From assembly GCA_017470115.1 (NCBI GenBank), contig JAFUEZ010000016.1, positions 1-60,307 on the forward strand: a stretch of 60,307 nucleotides of DNA, given 5' to 3'. The translations under genes were made by a program, and so were the position numbers. Shown piece by piece: positions 25,387 to 33,783 of the stretch. The notes under the pieces were generated by a model. It saw only the letters and a list, made by a program, of their open reading frames with translations. It made no database searches and was not told the DNA's origin. The stretch is from Bacilli bacterium (GTDB lineage: Bacteria; Bacillota_I; Bacilli_A; RFN20; CAG-826). Position 1 is the first letter of the stretch, and the number at the start of each line of letters is the position of its first letter.

Positions 25387-26838
25387 ATGGCAAATATGAC
25401 TCCTAAAAAACATGAAATGCCAACTCAAGATCCAAAAGTTAGAGCAGCTAACTTCTTAGAAGTTGCTACTGGCTACACTTTAGATATGGCTGTTGCTGAA
25501 GCAGAAAGATGCTTACATTGTCCAACTCAACCATGTGTTAGTGGCTGCCCAGTTCATATTAATATTCCTGATTTTATTTCTAAAGTTAAGGAAAAAGATT
25601 TTGAAGGTGCTTATAAGATTATTTCTATGTCATCTTCATTACCAGCAGTTTGTGGAAGAGTTTGTCCACAAGAAAGCCAATGTGAAAGCTTATGTGTCCG
25701 TGGTAAAGGCGCTGTTCCTCAAAAAGATGAAAATGGTCAATTAGTTAAAGATGCCAATGGCAAACCAGTGATGATTAAATCAGAAGCTGTTGGTATTGGT
25801 AGACTTGAAAGATTTGTTGCAGATTATCACAACGCTTATAACACTGAAAAACCTGCTAAACCTCAACCAAATGGTCATAAAGTAGCCGTTATTGGTAGTG
25901 GTCCTTCAGGATTAACTTGTGCTGGAGATCTTGCAAAATTAGGTTTTAAAGTTACTGTTTTTGAAGCTCTTCACGTTGCTGGTGGTGTTCTCGTTTATGG
26001 TATTCCTGAATTTAGACTTCCTAAATCTATCGTTCAAAAAGAGGTTGATAACTTGAAAGCTCTTGATGTTGATATTGAAACCAACGTTGTTATTGGTAAG
26101 ACATTAACAATTGATGAATTATTTGAAGATGGTTATGAGGCAATTTATATTGGATCAGGTGCAGGTCTTCCAAAATTCATGAATATTCCTGGAGAAGGAC
26201 TTAAAGGTGTTTTATCAGCAAACGAATTCTTAACAAGAATCAATTTGATGAAAGCTTATAAAGACCACTCAGATACACCAGTCAATCACTCTAAAAAAGT
26301 TGCTGTTATTGGTGGAGGAAACGTTGCAATGGATGCAGCAAGAAGTGCTAAACGTCTTGGTGGAGATGTAACAATTGTTTATCGTAGAACCAAAGCTGAA
26401 CTTCCTGCAAGAGCTGAAGAAGTCGAGCATGCCATTGAAGAAGGTATTAAATTTGCTTTCTTAACAAACCCAACAAAGATTAATGGTGATGAAAATGGAA
26501 ATGTTAAATCAATCACTTGTATCAAGATGGAACTTGGTGAACCTGATGCATCAGGCAGAAGAAGACCAGTTGAAGTTGAAGGTAGTGAATTTGATATTGA
26601 TGTTGATGAAGTCATTATGGCACTTGGTACTTCACCAAACCCATTAATTAAATCAACAACTTCAGGACTTGATACTCAAAGATGGGGTGGAATCATTGCT
26701 GATGAAGAAACTGGAAAAACATCTAGAGATCACGTTTATGCTGGAGGGGATGCAGTTACAGGTGCTGCAACAGTCATCCTTGCAATGGGTGCTGGTAAGA
26801 AAGCAGCTGCTGCAATCGCTAAAGAATTATTAAAATAA
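25387..26838 (+). CDS. nfnB: Ferredoxin:NADP oxidoreductase, large subunit NfnB
   Basis: 483 residues. The N-terminal domain has two [4Fe-4S] Cys sets: CLHCPTQPCVSGCPVH and CGRVCPQESQCESLC. Then come two Rossmann units: VIGSGPSGLTCAGDLAKLG (FAD) and AVIGGGNVAMDAARSAKRLG (NADPH), with YRRTKAELPAR after the second. The end, HVYAGGDAVTGAATVILAMGAG, is typical of the GltD-like family. No glutamate synthase large subunit is nearby, which supports Nfn over GltB/D. The expected role is balancing NADH, NADPH and reduced ferredoxin. Confidence 0.93.
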   Translation: MANMTPKKHEMPTQDPKVRAANFLEVATGYTLDMAVAEAERCLHCPTQPCVSGCPVHINIPDFISKVKEKDFEGAYKIISMSSSLPAVCGRVCPQESQCESLCVRGKGAVPQKDENGQLVKDANGKPVMIKSEAVGIGRLERFVADYHNAYNTEKPAKPQPNGHKVAVIGSGPSGLTCAGDLAKLGFKVTVFEALHVAGGVLVYGIPEFRLPKSIVQKEVDNLKALDVDIETNVVIGKTLTIDELFEDGYEAIYIGSGAGLPKFMNIPGEGLKGVLSANEFLTRINLMKAYKDHSDTPVNHSKKVAVIGGGNVAMDAARSAKRLGGDVTIVYRRTKAELPARAEEVEHAIEEGIKFAFLTNPTKINGDENGNVKSITCIKMELGEPDASGRRRPVEVEGSEFDIDVDEVIMALGTSPNPLIKSTTSGLDTQRWGGIIADEETGKTSRDHVYAGGDAVTGAATVILAMGAGKKAAAAIAKELLK

Positions 26839-26875
26839 TTTATTATATATAAAGGATATAGTAATTTTATCGATT

Positions 26876-26901
26876 AGGAGGATTTGAAATCCTCCTTTTT
26901 G
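26876..26901 (+). terminator. Terminator after nfnB
   Basis: AGGAGGATT, loop TGA, AATCCTCCT, followed by TTTTG. Confidence 0.8.
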
Positions 26902-26938
26902 ATTAAAAGTGATATGATTAAAGCTAGAGGTTAAATAT

Positions 26939-27847
26939 ATGAAGAAAATGAGATTACATATCTATATTGTTCTTGGAGTATTTATTATTGGCTTTATTCT
27001 TGGAACATTTTTAGATATATCTGTTACTGAAGCAATATTTTCTAGAGATAATGGATTTGGCTTAACAGTAGCAGCTTTAGGAGTAACTCCAGGTTACATG
27101 ATTTTAGCAATCCTTGGAGGCGGATATTTTGCTTTAGCACTTCATAAGCAATATAAGGTTGTCTATAAAGTACTAATGTATATATTTGCAGTTGTCTTAT
27201 ATGGCCTTGCAGTTTATTACTCAGGAAGAGAAATATTTGGTGTCAATGGCTTTAATCAAAAAGGATTAATGTGGCTTGGCTATCTTATTTGTGGCGTTAT
27301 TGGATTAGGATGTGCCTATTTAGGATACGTGTTAACAAAGAAAAGTAAAAATGAAAATTTATGGTTGATTTACGCTATTGTTGCAGCATGTATTTTTATG
27401 GCTTTAGTTCCAGGAGTTTCACTTATTAAATCGATTTTTCATCGTCCAAGATATCGTACACTTTCTTTATATGATGGAATTGATTTTTATCCATGGTATA
27501 AAAGATGCGGAAATTATAAAGAATTGATGGAAACATTTAATTTAACTTCAGAAGAATTCAAATCATTTCCATCAGGGCATACTGGAGCTAGTGGTGTCTT
27601 TATGATCTTCGCTTTAATTCTTCCTTTGTTAGATTTAAAGTATGAAAGATTACAATTACCTTTATTTTATGCTGGATTTGCATTCTGTTTGTTCGTGGCT
27701 TTTACAAGAATCTTAGTTGGTGCACATTTCTTAAGTGATGTATCAATGGGTGGAATTTTAACTAGTGTATTTATGCTTGTTAACAATGAAGTAATAATTG
27801 CAGTTGATAAGAAAAAGAAACTTATACTTGAAGCTGAAGTAGAATAA
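26939..27847 (+). CDS. PAP2-family membrane phosphatase
   Basis: 302 residues with about seven hydrophobic helices. All three phosphatase motifs are present: KSIFHRPRYR (KxxxxxxRP type), PSGHTG, and TRILVGAHFLSDV (SRxxxxxHxxxD type). Members dephosphorylate lipid phosphates such as phosphatidic acid or undecaprenyl pyrophosphate, with the active site facing outside. The long first half (residues 1-150) has four helices before the first motif. AGAGG precedes the start. It is monocistronic. Confidence 0.9.
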   Translation: MKKMRLHIYIVLGVFIIGFILGTFLDISVTEAIFSRDNGFGLTVAALGVTPGYMILAILGGGYFALALHKQYKVVYKVLMYIFAVVLYGLAVYYSGREIFGVNGFNQKGLMWLGYLICGVIGLGCAYLGYVLTKKSKNENLWLIYAIVAACIFMALVPGVSLIKSIFHRPRYRTLSLYDGIDFYPWYKRCGNYKELMETFNLTSEEFKSFPSGHTGASGVFMIFALILPLLDLKYERLQLPLFYAGFAFCLFVAFTRILVGAHFLSDVSMGGILTSVFMLVNNEVIIAVDKKKKLILEAEVE

Positions 27848-27865
27848 TTTATATTAATTCAATCA

Positions 27866-27892
27866 AAGGCATTCCTTAGTGAATGTCTTTTT
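27866..27892. terminator. Convergent terminator
   Basis: AAGGCATTC, loop CTTAGT, GAATGTCTT (one G-T pair), with TTTTT on the right side, between the PAP2 gene and the minus-strand antitoxin gene. Confidence 0.7.
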
Positions 27893-28100
27893 ATTTCCGA
27901 TAAATATCGATTTCTTTTTGATTCTTAACGCAATCTAATAAATAGAAATTAATTAATGTTTGATAAGGAATCGAAGTTTTTAATGAAAGTTCTTTAAAAT
28001 AGTCTAAGACTTCCTCGCTTAAATTAATTGTTACCTGTTTCTTCAATAATTTAGTATAAGGGTTCTTTTTTGCATCTTTAAAATCGTATTCTTTTTTCAT
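27891..28100 (-). CDS. BrnA/CopG-like orphan antitoxin
   Basis: 69 residues from the ATG at 28100. YDFKDAKKNPYTKLLKKQVTINLSEEVLDYF and PYQTLINFYLLDC form the ribbon-helix-helix unit of BrnA/CopG antitoxins. No BrnT-like toxin is found on either side. Alternative starts at 28133 and 28151 lie upstream; none has a Shine-Dalgarno sequence, and 28100 is chosen because family proteins begin with MKxEYDF. If there is no partner it may act as a plain repressor. Confidence 0.65.
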   Translation of the reverse strand: MKKEYDFKDAKKNPYTKLLKKQVTINLSEEVLDYFKELSLKTSIPYQTLINFYLLDCVKNQKEIDIYRK

Positions 28101-28364
28101 AATCTTAAATATTGTTTTTGCTCTTATTATCATCCATTTGAATTGTAACATATTGTTAATATAATTACATTATAATTATGAATTCTCCTTTCTATTTTTG
28201 TTGATGCGTTTATAGCAAGTTATGAAAAAGCCAAATATTTGATTCTTAGTTTCAAAATTTAATAATTTTAGTTTCAAATAATTATATAGTTGAAAAATAA
28301 CGATATTTATTGAAGAAAATGATGAAAGGGTATAAAATGTAAGAAAAGTAAGAAAGGTAAAGAT

Positions 28365-28565
28365 ATGAAGGAAGAAAATGATAGATTCATAGTATCTGTT
28401 AAAGTAGGGCCTAAAGGACAAATTACAATTCCTAGTGAAGCTCGTAAGATGTTCAACATTAAAGAAGGTGATACTTTAATGGTTTTAGGTGACAAAAATC
28501 GTGGAATTGCATTAGTTAAATCAGAAGATTTTTACTCTTTAATGGAGGATAAATTCAATGGATAG
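28365..28565 (+). CDS. AbrB/MazE-like transcriptional regulator
   Basis: 66 residues with a SpoVT/AbrB swapped-hairpin DNA-binding domain: VKVGPKGQITIPSEARKMFNIKEGDTLMVLG. Such small regulators often head ABC-transporter operons. The stop overlaps the start of the ATP-binding gene by 8 nt, so autoregulation of the operon is likely. GAAAGGTAAAG precedes the start. Confidence 0.88.
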   Translation: MKEENDRFIVSVKVGPKGQITIPSEARKMFNIKEGDTLMVLGDKNRGIALVKSEDFYSLMEDKFNG

Positions 28566-29427
28566 CATTTTAAGAATTGAAGGGTTAAATAAGAAATATC
28601 CTTCCTTTAGTTTGAAAGATGTTTCTTTTGAAGTTAGACCTGGACAAATCATGGGATTTATAGGAAGAAATGGTGCAGGTAAAACAACAACTTTAAAAGC
28701 GATCATGAACTTAATTCATTATGAAAGCGGAAAGATTGAAGCTTTTGAAAAGGATATGACTGAATTCGAACTTGAGAATAAACAAAGAATTGGTTTTGCC
28801 TTAAGCGAACTCAATTATTATCCAAACAAAACAATTAGACAATTAATGGATGTAACAAAGCGATTCTATAAGAATTTTGATCAACAAAAATTTGATGAAG
28901 TTTGTAAACTATTTAACTTAGATATCGACAAGAAACTTGAAGAGCTTTCTAGTGGTATGAAAGTTAAATATTCGGTCGCTATCGCACTTTCTCATAATGC
29001 GGAATTATTAATTCTTGATGAGCCTACATCAGGACTTGATCCAGTTTCTAGAGATGAAATCTTAGATATTTTTAGAGAAATTGTAAGAAGAGGAGATAGA
29101 GCAATTTTATTTTCAACTCATATCACAAGTGACCTAGATAAATGCGCAACTGATATAACTTATATTCATAATGGAGAAATTATTTATACGGGTAAGAAAC
29201 AAGCATTTATAGACTCATATTTATTTATTAAAGATAAAACAAAGAATCATTCTTTAGAAAGTAGTTATGTTGCTTTTAAGGAACTTGATGATCGAATTGA
29301 AGGATTAATAGAGGCTAGAAATAGATATAAATTCGAATTAGAGAATATAGAAATAAAAGAACCAGATCTTGAAGAGATTATGATATATATGGAAAGGAGA
29401 GAAGGCCATGAAAGCTTTACTTTATAA
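28558..29427 (+). CDS. ABC transporter ATP-binding protein
   Basis: 289 residues. Walker A is GRNGAGKTT, the signature LSSGMKVK, Walker B LLILDEPTSGLDP, and the H-loop STH. The signature has SSGM in place of SGGQ, as in the YtrB/BcrA-type exporters that pair with a single permease. A C-terminal extension of ~75 residues ends the protein. It overlaps abrB-like upstream by 8 nt and the permease downstream by 20 nt. Confidence 0.92.
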   Translation: MDSILRIEGLNKKYPSFSLKDVSFEVRPGQIMGFIGRNGAGKTTTLKAIMNLIHYESGKIEAFEKDMTEFELENKQRIGFALSELNYYPNKTIRQLMDVTKRFYKNFDQQKFDEVCKLFNLDIDKKLEELSSGMKVKYSVAIALSHNAELLILDEPTSGLDPVSRDEILDIFREIVRRGDRAILFSTHITSDLDKCATDITYIHNGEIIYTGKKQAFIDSYLFIKDKTKNHSLESSYVAFKELDDRIEGLIEARNRYKFELENIEIKEPDLEEIMIYMERREGHESFTL

Positions 29428-30097
29428 GGAATTTAAATTAGCGCTACATCCAATTTGCTATCTTTTCATGTTTGTTTTCCCTTTAATGATACTTATTCCT
29501 CAATATCCTTTAGCAGTTGGATTTATTTACATTTTAAGTGCTTATCCTATTTTATTTTTAGGAGCTAACAAAGGACAGCAAAGTAATGATTTATTATTCT
29601 CAACTCTTTTACCTGTAAGAAAAAAGGATATTGTTCTAGCTAGAATAATTATTGTTTTATTGATGCAAGCGATATTTATTGGAATGCAATGTGCATTATT
29701 TCCTTTAGCAAAATTTATTAATGCTAATATTGATGCACCAGCAGAAGAATTCCCAGGATTATCTTTAGATGGATTTGTTTCAATAGTTGCTATTGCTATT
29801 TTAGGATACGCGATTGCTGATCTGATTTATTTTTCAATATATTATAAAAGAGGTAAATCAATTGTAATGTCGACATTATTAACAATTTTAGGTTTCCTTG
29901 TTTATTTATCTATATTTACTATTGTTTTAGTTTATACTCCATATGTTGAAGGTGGTAATGCTTATTATAAATTCATGTGTGAGTCAGGCTTAGGTGTTCA
30001 ATTTGCCTTACTTGGTGGAGCGCTATTAATATCTGCAATTTTACATTTCTTAGTATATAAAATATCATCTAAGGAATTAGAACAAGTCGATTTTTAG
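29408..30097 (+). CDS. ABC-2 type transporter permease
   Basis: 229 residues with six hydrophobic helices, no signal peptide. It has the ABC-2 permease layout (short N terminus KALLYKEFKLALHP, then TM1). LPVRKKDIVLARI matches the cytosolic coupling helix seen in this group. The gene overlaps the ATPase gene, so both are made together. Substrate unknown; homologous three-gene sets are usually linked to antibiotic or cell-envelope stress. Confidence 0.88.
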   Translation: MKALLYKEFKLALHPICYLFMFVFPLMILIPQYPLAVGFIYILSAYPILFLGANKGQQSNDLLFSTLLPVRKKDIVLARIIIVLLMQAIFIGMQCALFPLAKFINANIDAPAEEFPGLSLDGFVSIVAIAILGYAIADLIYFSIYYKRGKSIVMSTLLTILGFLVYLSIFTIVLVYTPYVEGGNAYYKFMCESGLGVQFALLGGALLISAILHFLVYKISSKELEQVDF

Positions 30098-30416
30098 TTT
30101 AGTTGTCAAAGAACAGTAAGTAAATTTACTCGGTAGTAAAGATACTTGGTTTATGTGTAAATTTACGACAAATGAAGTAGAGCAATTCTGCATTAACTAC
30201 CTAAGGGGTGAGAAAGAGGATGAAGGGTGAATTACTCTACTCACTAATATAAGTGGTTTGAAAGTGAAATTTTTCCGATATTTTTATATAAAAGTCGAAA
30301 ATACATTAACTTTATGACAAAAATTTGAATTTTTATGACAAAAATCAATATGAAAAATTTATTTAAATCTTAATTGAGATACTTTAAAATAAATCTATAA
30401 GAAAAGAGATTAAATT
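30098..30416 (+). other. 319-nt gap with 21-bp-spaced direct repeats
   Basis: No coding sequence is recognised. The repeat TTTATGACAAAAAT occurs at 30311-30324 and 30332-30345, exactly 21 bp (two helical turns) apart, 72 nt before the next ATG. The left part (30140-30260) contains short imperfect repeats around GTAGAGCAATTCTGC and GAATTACTCTACTC that could pair in RNA. Confidence 0.45.
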
Positions 30417-30650
30417 ATGAAAACATTTGCAGTTATATTTACTTATCCTGATGGCCATACTGAAGAAATCGAAGAAATCTTCAGTGAATTAAAAGTGGCT
30501 ATTGAATATGGGTCAAATTTGTTAAACCAAGTTCGTCACACAGAAGCTACTAAAAAAGCTGGCGTATTTGGCGAGAAAAGTGGCGAACCATCATTTGCTG
30601 TTGTTGAAGTCACTGACCATAAGAAAAAGATTGTTTATACAAGTTTCTAA
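30417..30650 (+). CDS. Small conserved-looking protein, unknown function
   Basis: 77 residues, soluble, mixed alpha/beta. TFAVIFTYPDGHTEEIEEIF and AVVEVTDHKKKIVYTSF read as two beta hairpins around a helix. It has no recognised domain. AAGAGATTAA gives a modest ribosome-binding site. A strong terminator follows, so it is a monocistronic gene of its own. The 21-bp-spaced direct repeats upstream suggest a dedicated regulator. Confidence 0.6.
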   Translation: MKTFAVIFTYPDGHTEEIEEIFSELKVAIEYGSNLLNQVRHTEATKKAGVFGEKSGEPSFAVVEVTDHKKKIVYTSF

Positions 30651-30673
30651 AAAAGCTAAAAACTATATAAAAA

Positions 30674-30706
30674 GAATGAAAACCCTGCAGTTTTCATTCT
30701 TTTTTA
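30674..30706. terminator. Terminator between convergent genes
   Basis: A perfect 10-bp stem (GAATGAAAAC, loop CCTGCA, GTTTTCATTC) followed by TTTTTTATT. Confidence 0.88.
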
Positions 30707-30714
30707 TTAATATT

Positions 30715-31881
30715 TCAATTTTCTTTATAAGAATCTATAGCTTTTTTAAGTCGCTTTAAGCCATCTATTACTCTTGCCTTTGTAGTGGCTATATTCATTC
30801 TTAAGAAGGTATTTCCTTCTTTTCCATATATCGATCCGCTAGATAAATATAATCCTGTAGTTTCTCTAATATATGCTTGTAGTTTATCAGCGTCTTTAGT
30901 GATTTTAGAGCAATCTAGCCATAAAAGATAAGTTGCTTCACATTTTATTAAAGCGATTTGAGGTAATTGATTTTTAATAAATTCATTAACTTCTCTAATA
31001 TTTTCGTCTAAATAAAGTCTTAATTCATCAAGCCAGTCTTCACTCTCTTTATAAGCTAAGAAAGGCGCTATTTCAGCAAGTACATTAGGTTCAGCACACT
31101 CATCTGTATTTAAGCCACGTTCAACAAGATGTTTAAGTTTAGGATTAGGAATAATGATTGCAGAAGTTTGAATTCCCGCTAAATTAAATGCTTTAGTTGG
31201 AGCAACGCAAGTTATAGAAATTTCAGCATTTAATTTAGATACGCTAGCAAAAGGAATGTATTCTAATCCTGTACGAGTTAAATCACCATGAATTTCATCA
31301 CTAATTACAGTGACATTATATTTAGCGCATAATTTTCCAATTTTATCTAATTCATCTTTCGACCAGATTTTTCCAACTGGATTATGAGGGTTACATAAAA
31401 TTAGAACTGTTGTTTCTTCTAAGGCAAGTTTAGCTTCTAGATCTATAAAATCAATTTCGTATTTTCCATCTTTATAAATTAATGGTGAAGTAAGTACATG
31501 ACGACCATTATTTAAAATAGAGTTGAAGAAGATATTATAAACTGGAGTCATAATGACTATGTTATTTGCGACTTCACTAACTCGTCTAATTGCACTAGAA
31601 AGCGTAGGAATTACACCTGTAGAAAAGATGATCCATTCTTTTTTAATATTGAAGTGATGGCGTTTTTTAAACCAATAGATATATGAATTATAAAAATCAT
31701 CGCTTAAAGCAACATAGCCAAATACCCCATGGTCGATACGCTTTTTAAAGCCTTTAACGATAGCAGGAGAAGTTTCAAAATCCATATCTGCTACCCACAT
31801 AGGAAGTTCGTTTTCTTTTACATCCCATTTATATGAAGATGTATTAAATCTATTTGTTTCTTTATCAAAGTTATATTTCAT
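30715..31881 (-). CDS. patB: MalY/PatB-type aminotransferase (cystathionine beta-lyase)
   Basis: 388 residues, PLP enzyme of fold type I. The N terminus NTSSYKWDV...LPMWVADMDF is diagnostic of the MalY/PatB group, which cleaves cystathionine or cysteine conjugates. The PLP lysine is in APTKAFNLAG; NPHNPVGKIW and SDEIHGDL complete the site. The DUF3737 gene lies immediately upstream with a 1-nt gap, a pairing also seen in other Bacillota, so the two are one operon. Confidence 0.92.
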   Translation of the reverse strand: MKYNFDKETNRFNTSSYKWDVKENELPMWVADMDFETSPAIVKGFKKRIDHGVFGYVALSDDFYNSYIYWFKKRHHFNIKKEWIIFSTGVIPTLSSAIRRVSEVANNIVIMTPVYNIFFNSILNNGRHVLTSPLIYKDGKYEIDFIDLEAKLALEETTVLILCNPHNPVGKIWSKDELDKIGKLCAKYNVTVISDEIHGDLTRTGLEYIPFASVSKLNAEISITCVAPTKAFNLAGIQTSAIIIPNPKLKHLVERGLNTDECAEPNVLAEIAPFLAYKESEDWLDELRLYLDENIREVNEFIKNQLPQIALIKCEATYLLWLDCSKITKDADKLQAYIRETTGLYLSSGSIYGKEGNTFLRMNIATTKARVIDGLKRLKKAIDSYKEN

Positions 31882-31882
31882 A

Positions 31883-32725
31883 TTACTTTTTTATAATAAT
31901 TTCAGTTTTTGTAATATCACAATCATCAGTTATAAGTTCATCAATACCCTTAGAGATGATTCTTCCACTAATTGGATTTTTAACACTATCAATTCTTGAA
32001 TTGATTTCTGCATCAACAGTTGAATATTCAAATGAGAGAGTTGTATTTTTAAGTGTGCAATTTATTAATTTAACATTTTCCATGTAGCAGAAGCCCTGAT
32101 TACTTTCGATGTGGCAATTAATAAGTGTAATGTTTTTTGAATTCCATCCAAAATATTCACCAATAATAGTAGAGTCGATGACTGTCACGTTTTCACAGTT
32201 CCAGAAAGCATCTTTTGAATTTAATCTAGAGTTTTTGACAATGATGTTTTTGCCTCCATCTACAAAATAGTTACCATCAAGATCAAGATTTTCTACTTCA
32301 ATATTTTCGCTATTCATGAGCAGATAATCACCAACAGCTTTAACATTTTGAAGTTTAATATTTGTGCATTTCCGCATTGTCTCTTTTGCATCTAAAAAGC
32401 TTGAATTTTTAACTACAATGTTATCGCATCTTCTGAATTCTTTTGGTGCTTTAACTAGGCAATTAGAAAATGTCGAATTATTGGTGTACCAGATTCCAGA
32501 TTTTGCTGTTTCTTCAAAAATTACATCATGAACTTTAGCATTATTACAATACCATAAAGGATATTTCCATCTAAAAGTAGTTGAAGTTACTTCAATATTT
32601 CTGCTTTCTTTTAAAGGAGATTCACCATTTTGAAAAGTAGCGTTTTTGATTAAAGCATCCTTTGTTTTAAAAAGAGCTCTTTCTCCTTCATAAATTCCGC
32701 CATCAATTACTTTCAATTTTTCCAT
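31883..32725 (-). CDS. DUF3737 right-handed beta-helix protein
   Basis: 280 residues. The protein is built of short repeats of the form x-N/D-I-x-V-x-N-S/C (NIVVKNSSF, NIEVENLDL, NIIVKNSR, NVTVIDSTI, NITLINCHI, NVKLINCTL), which predicts a single-stranded beta-helix. The N terminus KVIDGGIYEGERALF is typical of DUF3737. No signal peptide, so cytosolic. Function unknown. It heads the operon with patB; a minus-strand TATAAT stands 6 nt before the ATG. Confidence 0.88.
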   Translation of the reverse strand: MEKLKVIDGGIYEGERALFKTKDALIKNATFQNGESPLKESRNIEVTSTTFRWKYPLWYCNNAKVHDVIFEETAKSGIWYTNNSTFSNCLVKAPKEFRRCDNIVVKNSSFLDAKETMRKCTNIKLQNVKAVGDYLLMNSENIEVENLDLDGNYFVDGGKNIIVKNSRLNSKDAFWNCENVTVIDSTIIGEYFGWNSKNITLINCHIESNQGFCYMENVKLINCTLKNTTLSFEYSTVDAEINSRIDSVKNPISGRIISKGIDELITDDCDITKTEIIIKK

Positions 32726-33048
32726 GGTAAAATTATACTTATAATTTTTAGATAATGCTAATTATTTGCTTCTCTTATTCAAATAATCATGAAAATGCAT
32801 TAAGCAAAAGAAGAAACTTAGATTCATAAAAGTAAAATTTAATAAAAATAGAAAACCTTGAATTTTATCAAAAACCCTGCAAAACCCGAATATTTTCTTG
32901 AAAAACCATACAAAAATAAGTTATTTGTTTCATTTAAAATACTCAAGAAAATTTATAAAAAAAAGATTTATGAATCATAAATTTTATAAATTGAATTAAA
33001 GATGGTTTTATCTTTTAAATAAATGACAAAAGTATTATAAATAAAATA
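32726..33048 (+). other. Divergent regulatory region with phased AAAACC repeats
   Basis: No gene. Minus-strand TATAAT at 32737-32732 serves DUF3737. AAAACC occurs at 32852, 32871, 32881 and 32902, spaced 19, 10 and 21 bp, so on one face of the helix. TATAAA at 33036-33041 lies 7 nt before the LytTR ATG. LytTR regulators commonly bind direct repeats with ~21-bp period, so autoregulation is possible but unproven. Confidence 0.4.
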
Positions 33049-33783
33049 ATGGAAGAAATTAAAACCTTTAATATTGCTGCAGTCGATGACTCAAACGAAG
33101 ACCTTAACGATTGTGTTGAAGCCTTAGAAAAGATTTCTAAAGCTCACAATATCGTTTTTAATATAAGCAAGTTCAGTTCTGGAAATACTTTTTTAGATAG
33201 TTTTAAGAGTCAATACGATATTATCATTCTCGACATTAATCTTCAGTTATCAAATGGAATTGATATCGCACATAAGATTAGAGATTTTGATAAAGATGTA
33301 TTGATTTTCTTTGTTACGAATCTTGCTAAGTATGCAACAGAAGGCTATCAAGTAAATGCAATTGATTTTATTTTAAAACCTATCAACTACGAAAGCTTTA
33401 AATTAAGATTTGAAAGAGCAATTGCATCTCTTCTTTCGAAAAAAAGAGAATCCATCACTATCCAAATTAATGAAACATTTAAGAAAATTCATTTAGATGA
33501 AATTCTTTATCTTGAAGTTTATGGCCATAATATTATTTTTTATTTAGATAGTGGTAATTTTGAGGCTTATGGCTCTTTGAAGAAATATGAAGAAAAATTA
33601 AGGAAATTTGGTTTTTTAAGATGTCACAATAATTACTTAGTAAATGCCAAAAGAATAGATAATATTGAGAAACATACAATTGTGCTTGATAATGGAAAAG
33701 AACTTGAAATTTCTCACCCAAGAAAGAAAAGTTTTATGAACGATTTTAAGAAGTACATTGTCTCAAGCGAGGGGAACATATGA
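33049..33783 (+). CDS. LytTR-family response regulator
   Basis: 244 residues. The receiver domain has the phospho-acceptor Asp in DIIILDINLQLSNGIDIA (about residue 62), the acidic pair in AVDDSNED and the Lys in FILKPINYESF. The C-terminal LytTR DNA-binding domain covers residues ~140-240 (ILYLEVYGHNIIFYLDSGNFEAYGSL, FLRCHNNYLVNAKRI). It is of the AgrA/ComE/VirR type. The histidine kinase gene overlaps by 4 nt. No peptide pheromone precursor is recognised nearby. Confidence 0.93.
   Translation: MEEIKTFNIAAVDDSNEDLNDCVEALEKISKAHNIVFNISKFSSGNTFLDSFKSQYDIIILDINLQLSNGIDIAHKIRDFDKDVLIFFVTNLAKYATEGYQVNAIDFILKPINYESFKLRFERAIASLLSKKRESITIQINETFKKIHLDEILYLEVYGHNIIFYLDSGNFEAYGSLKKYEEKLRKFGFLRCHNNYLVNAKRIDNIEKHTIVLDNGKELEISHPRKKSFMNDFKKYIVSSEGNI

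Noticed and set aside
28176-28495. Two hydrophobic minus-strand ORFs upstream of the AbrB-like gene
   Set aside because: AT-rich antisense frames over the promoter and 5' end of the regulator gene, with no Shine-Dalgarno sequence or recognisable domain.
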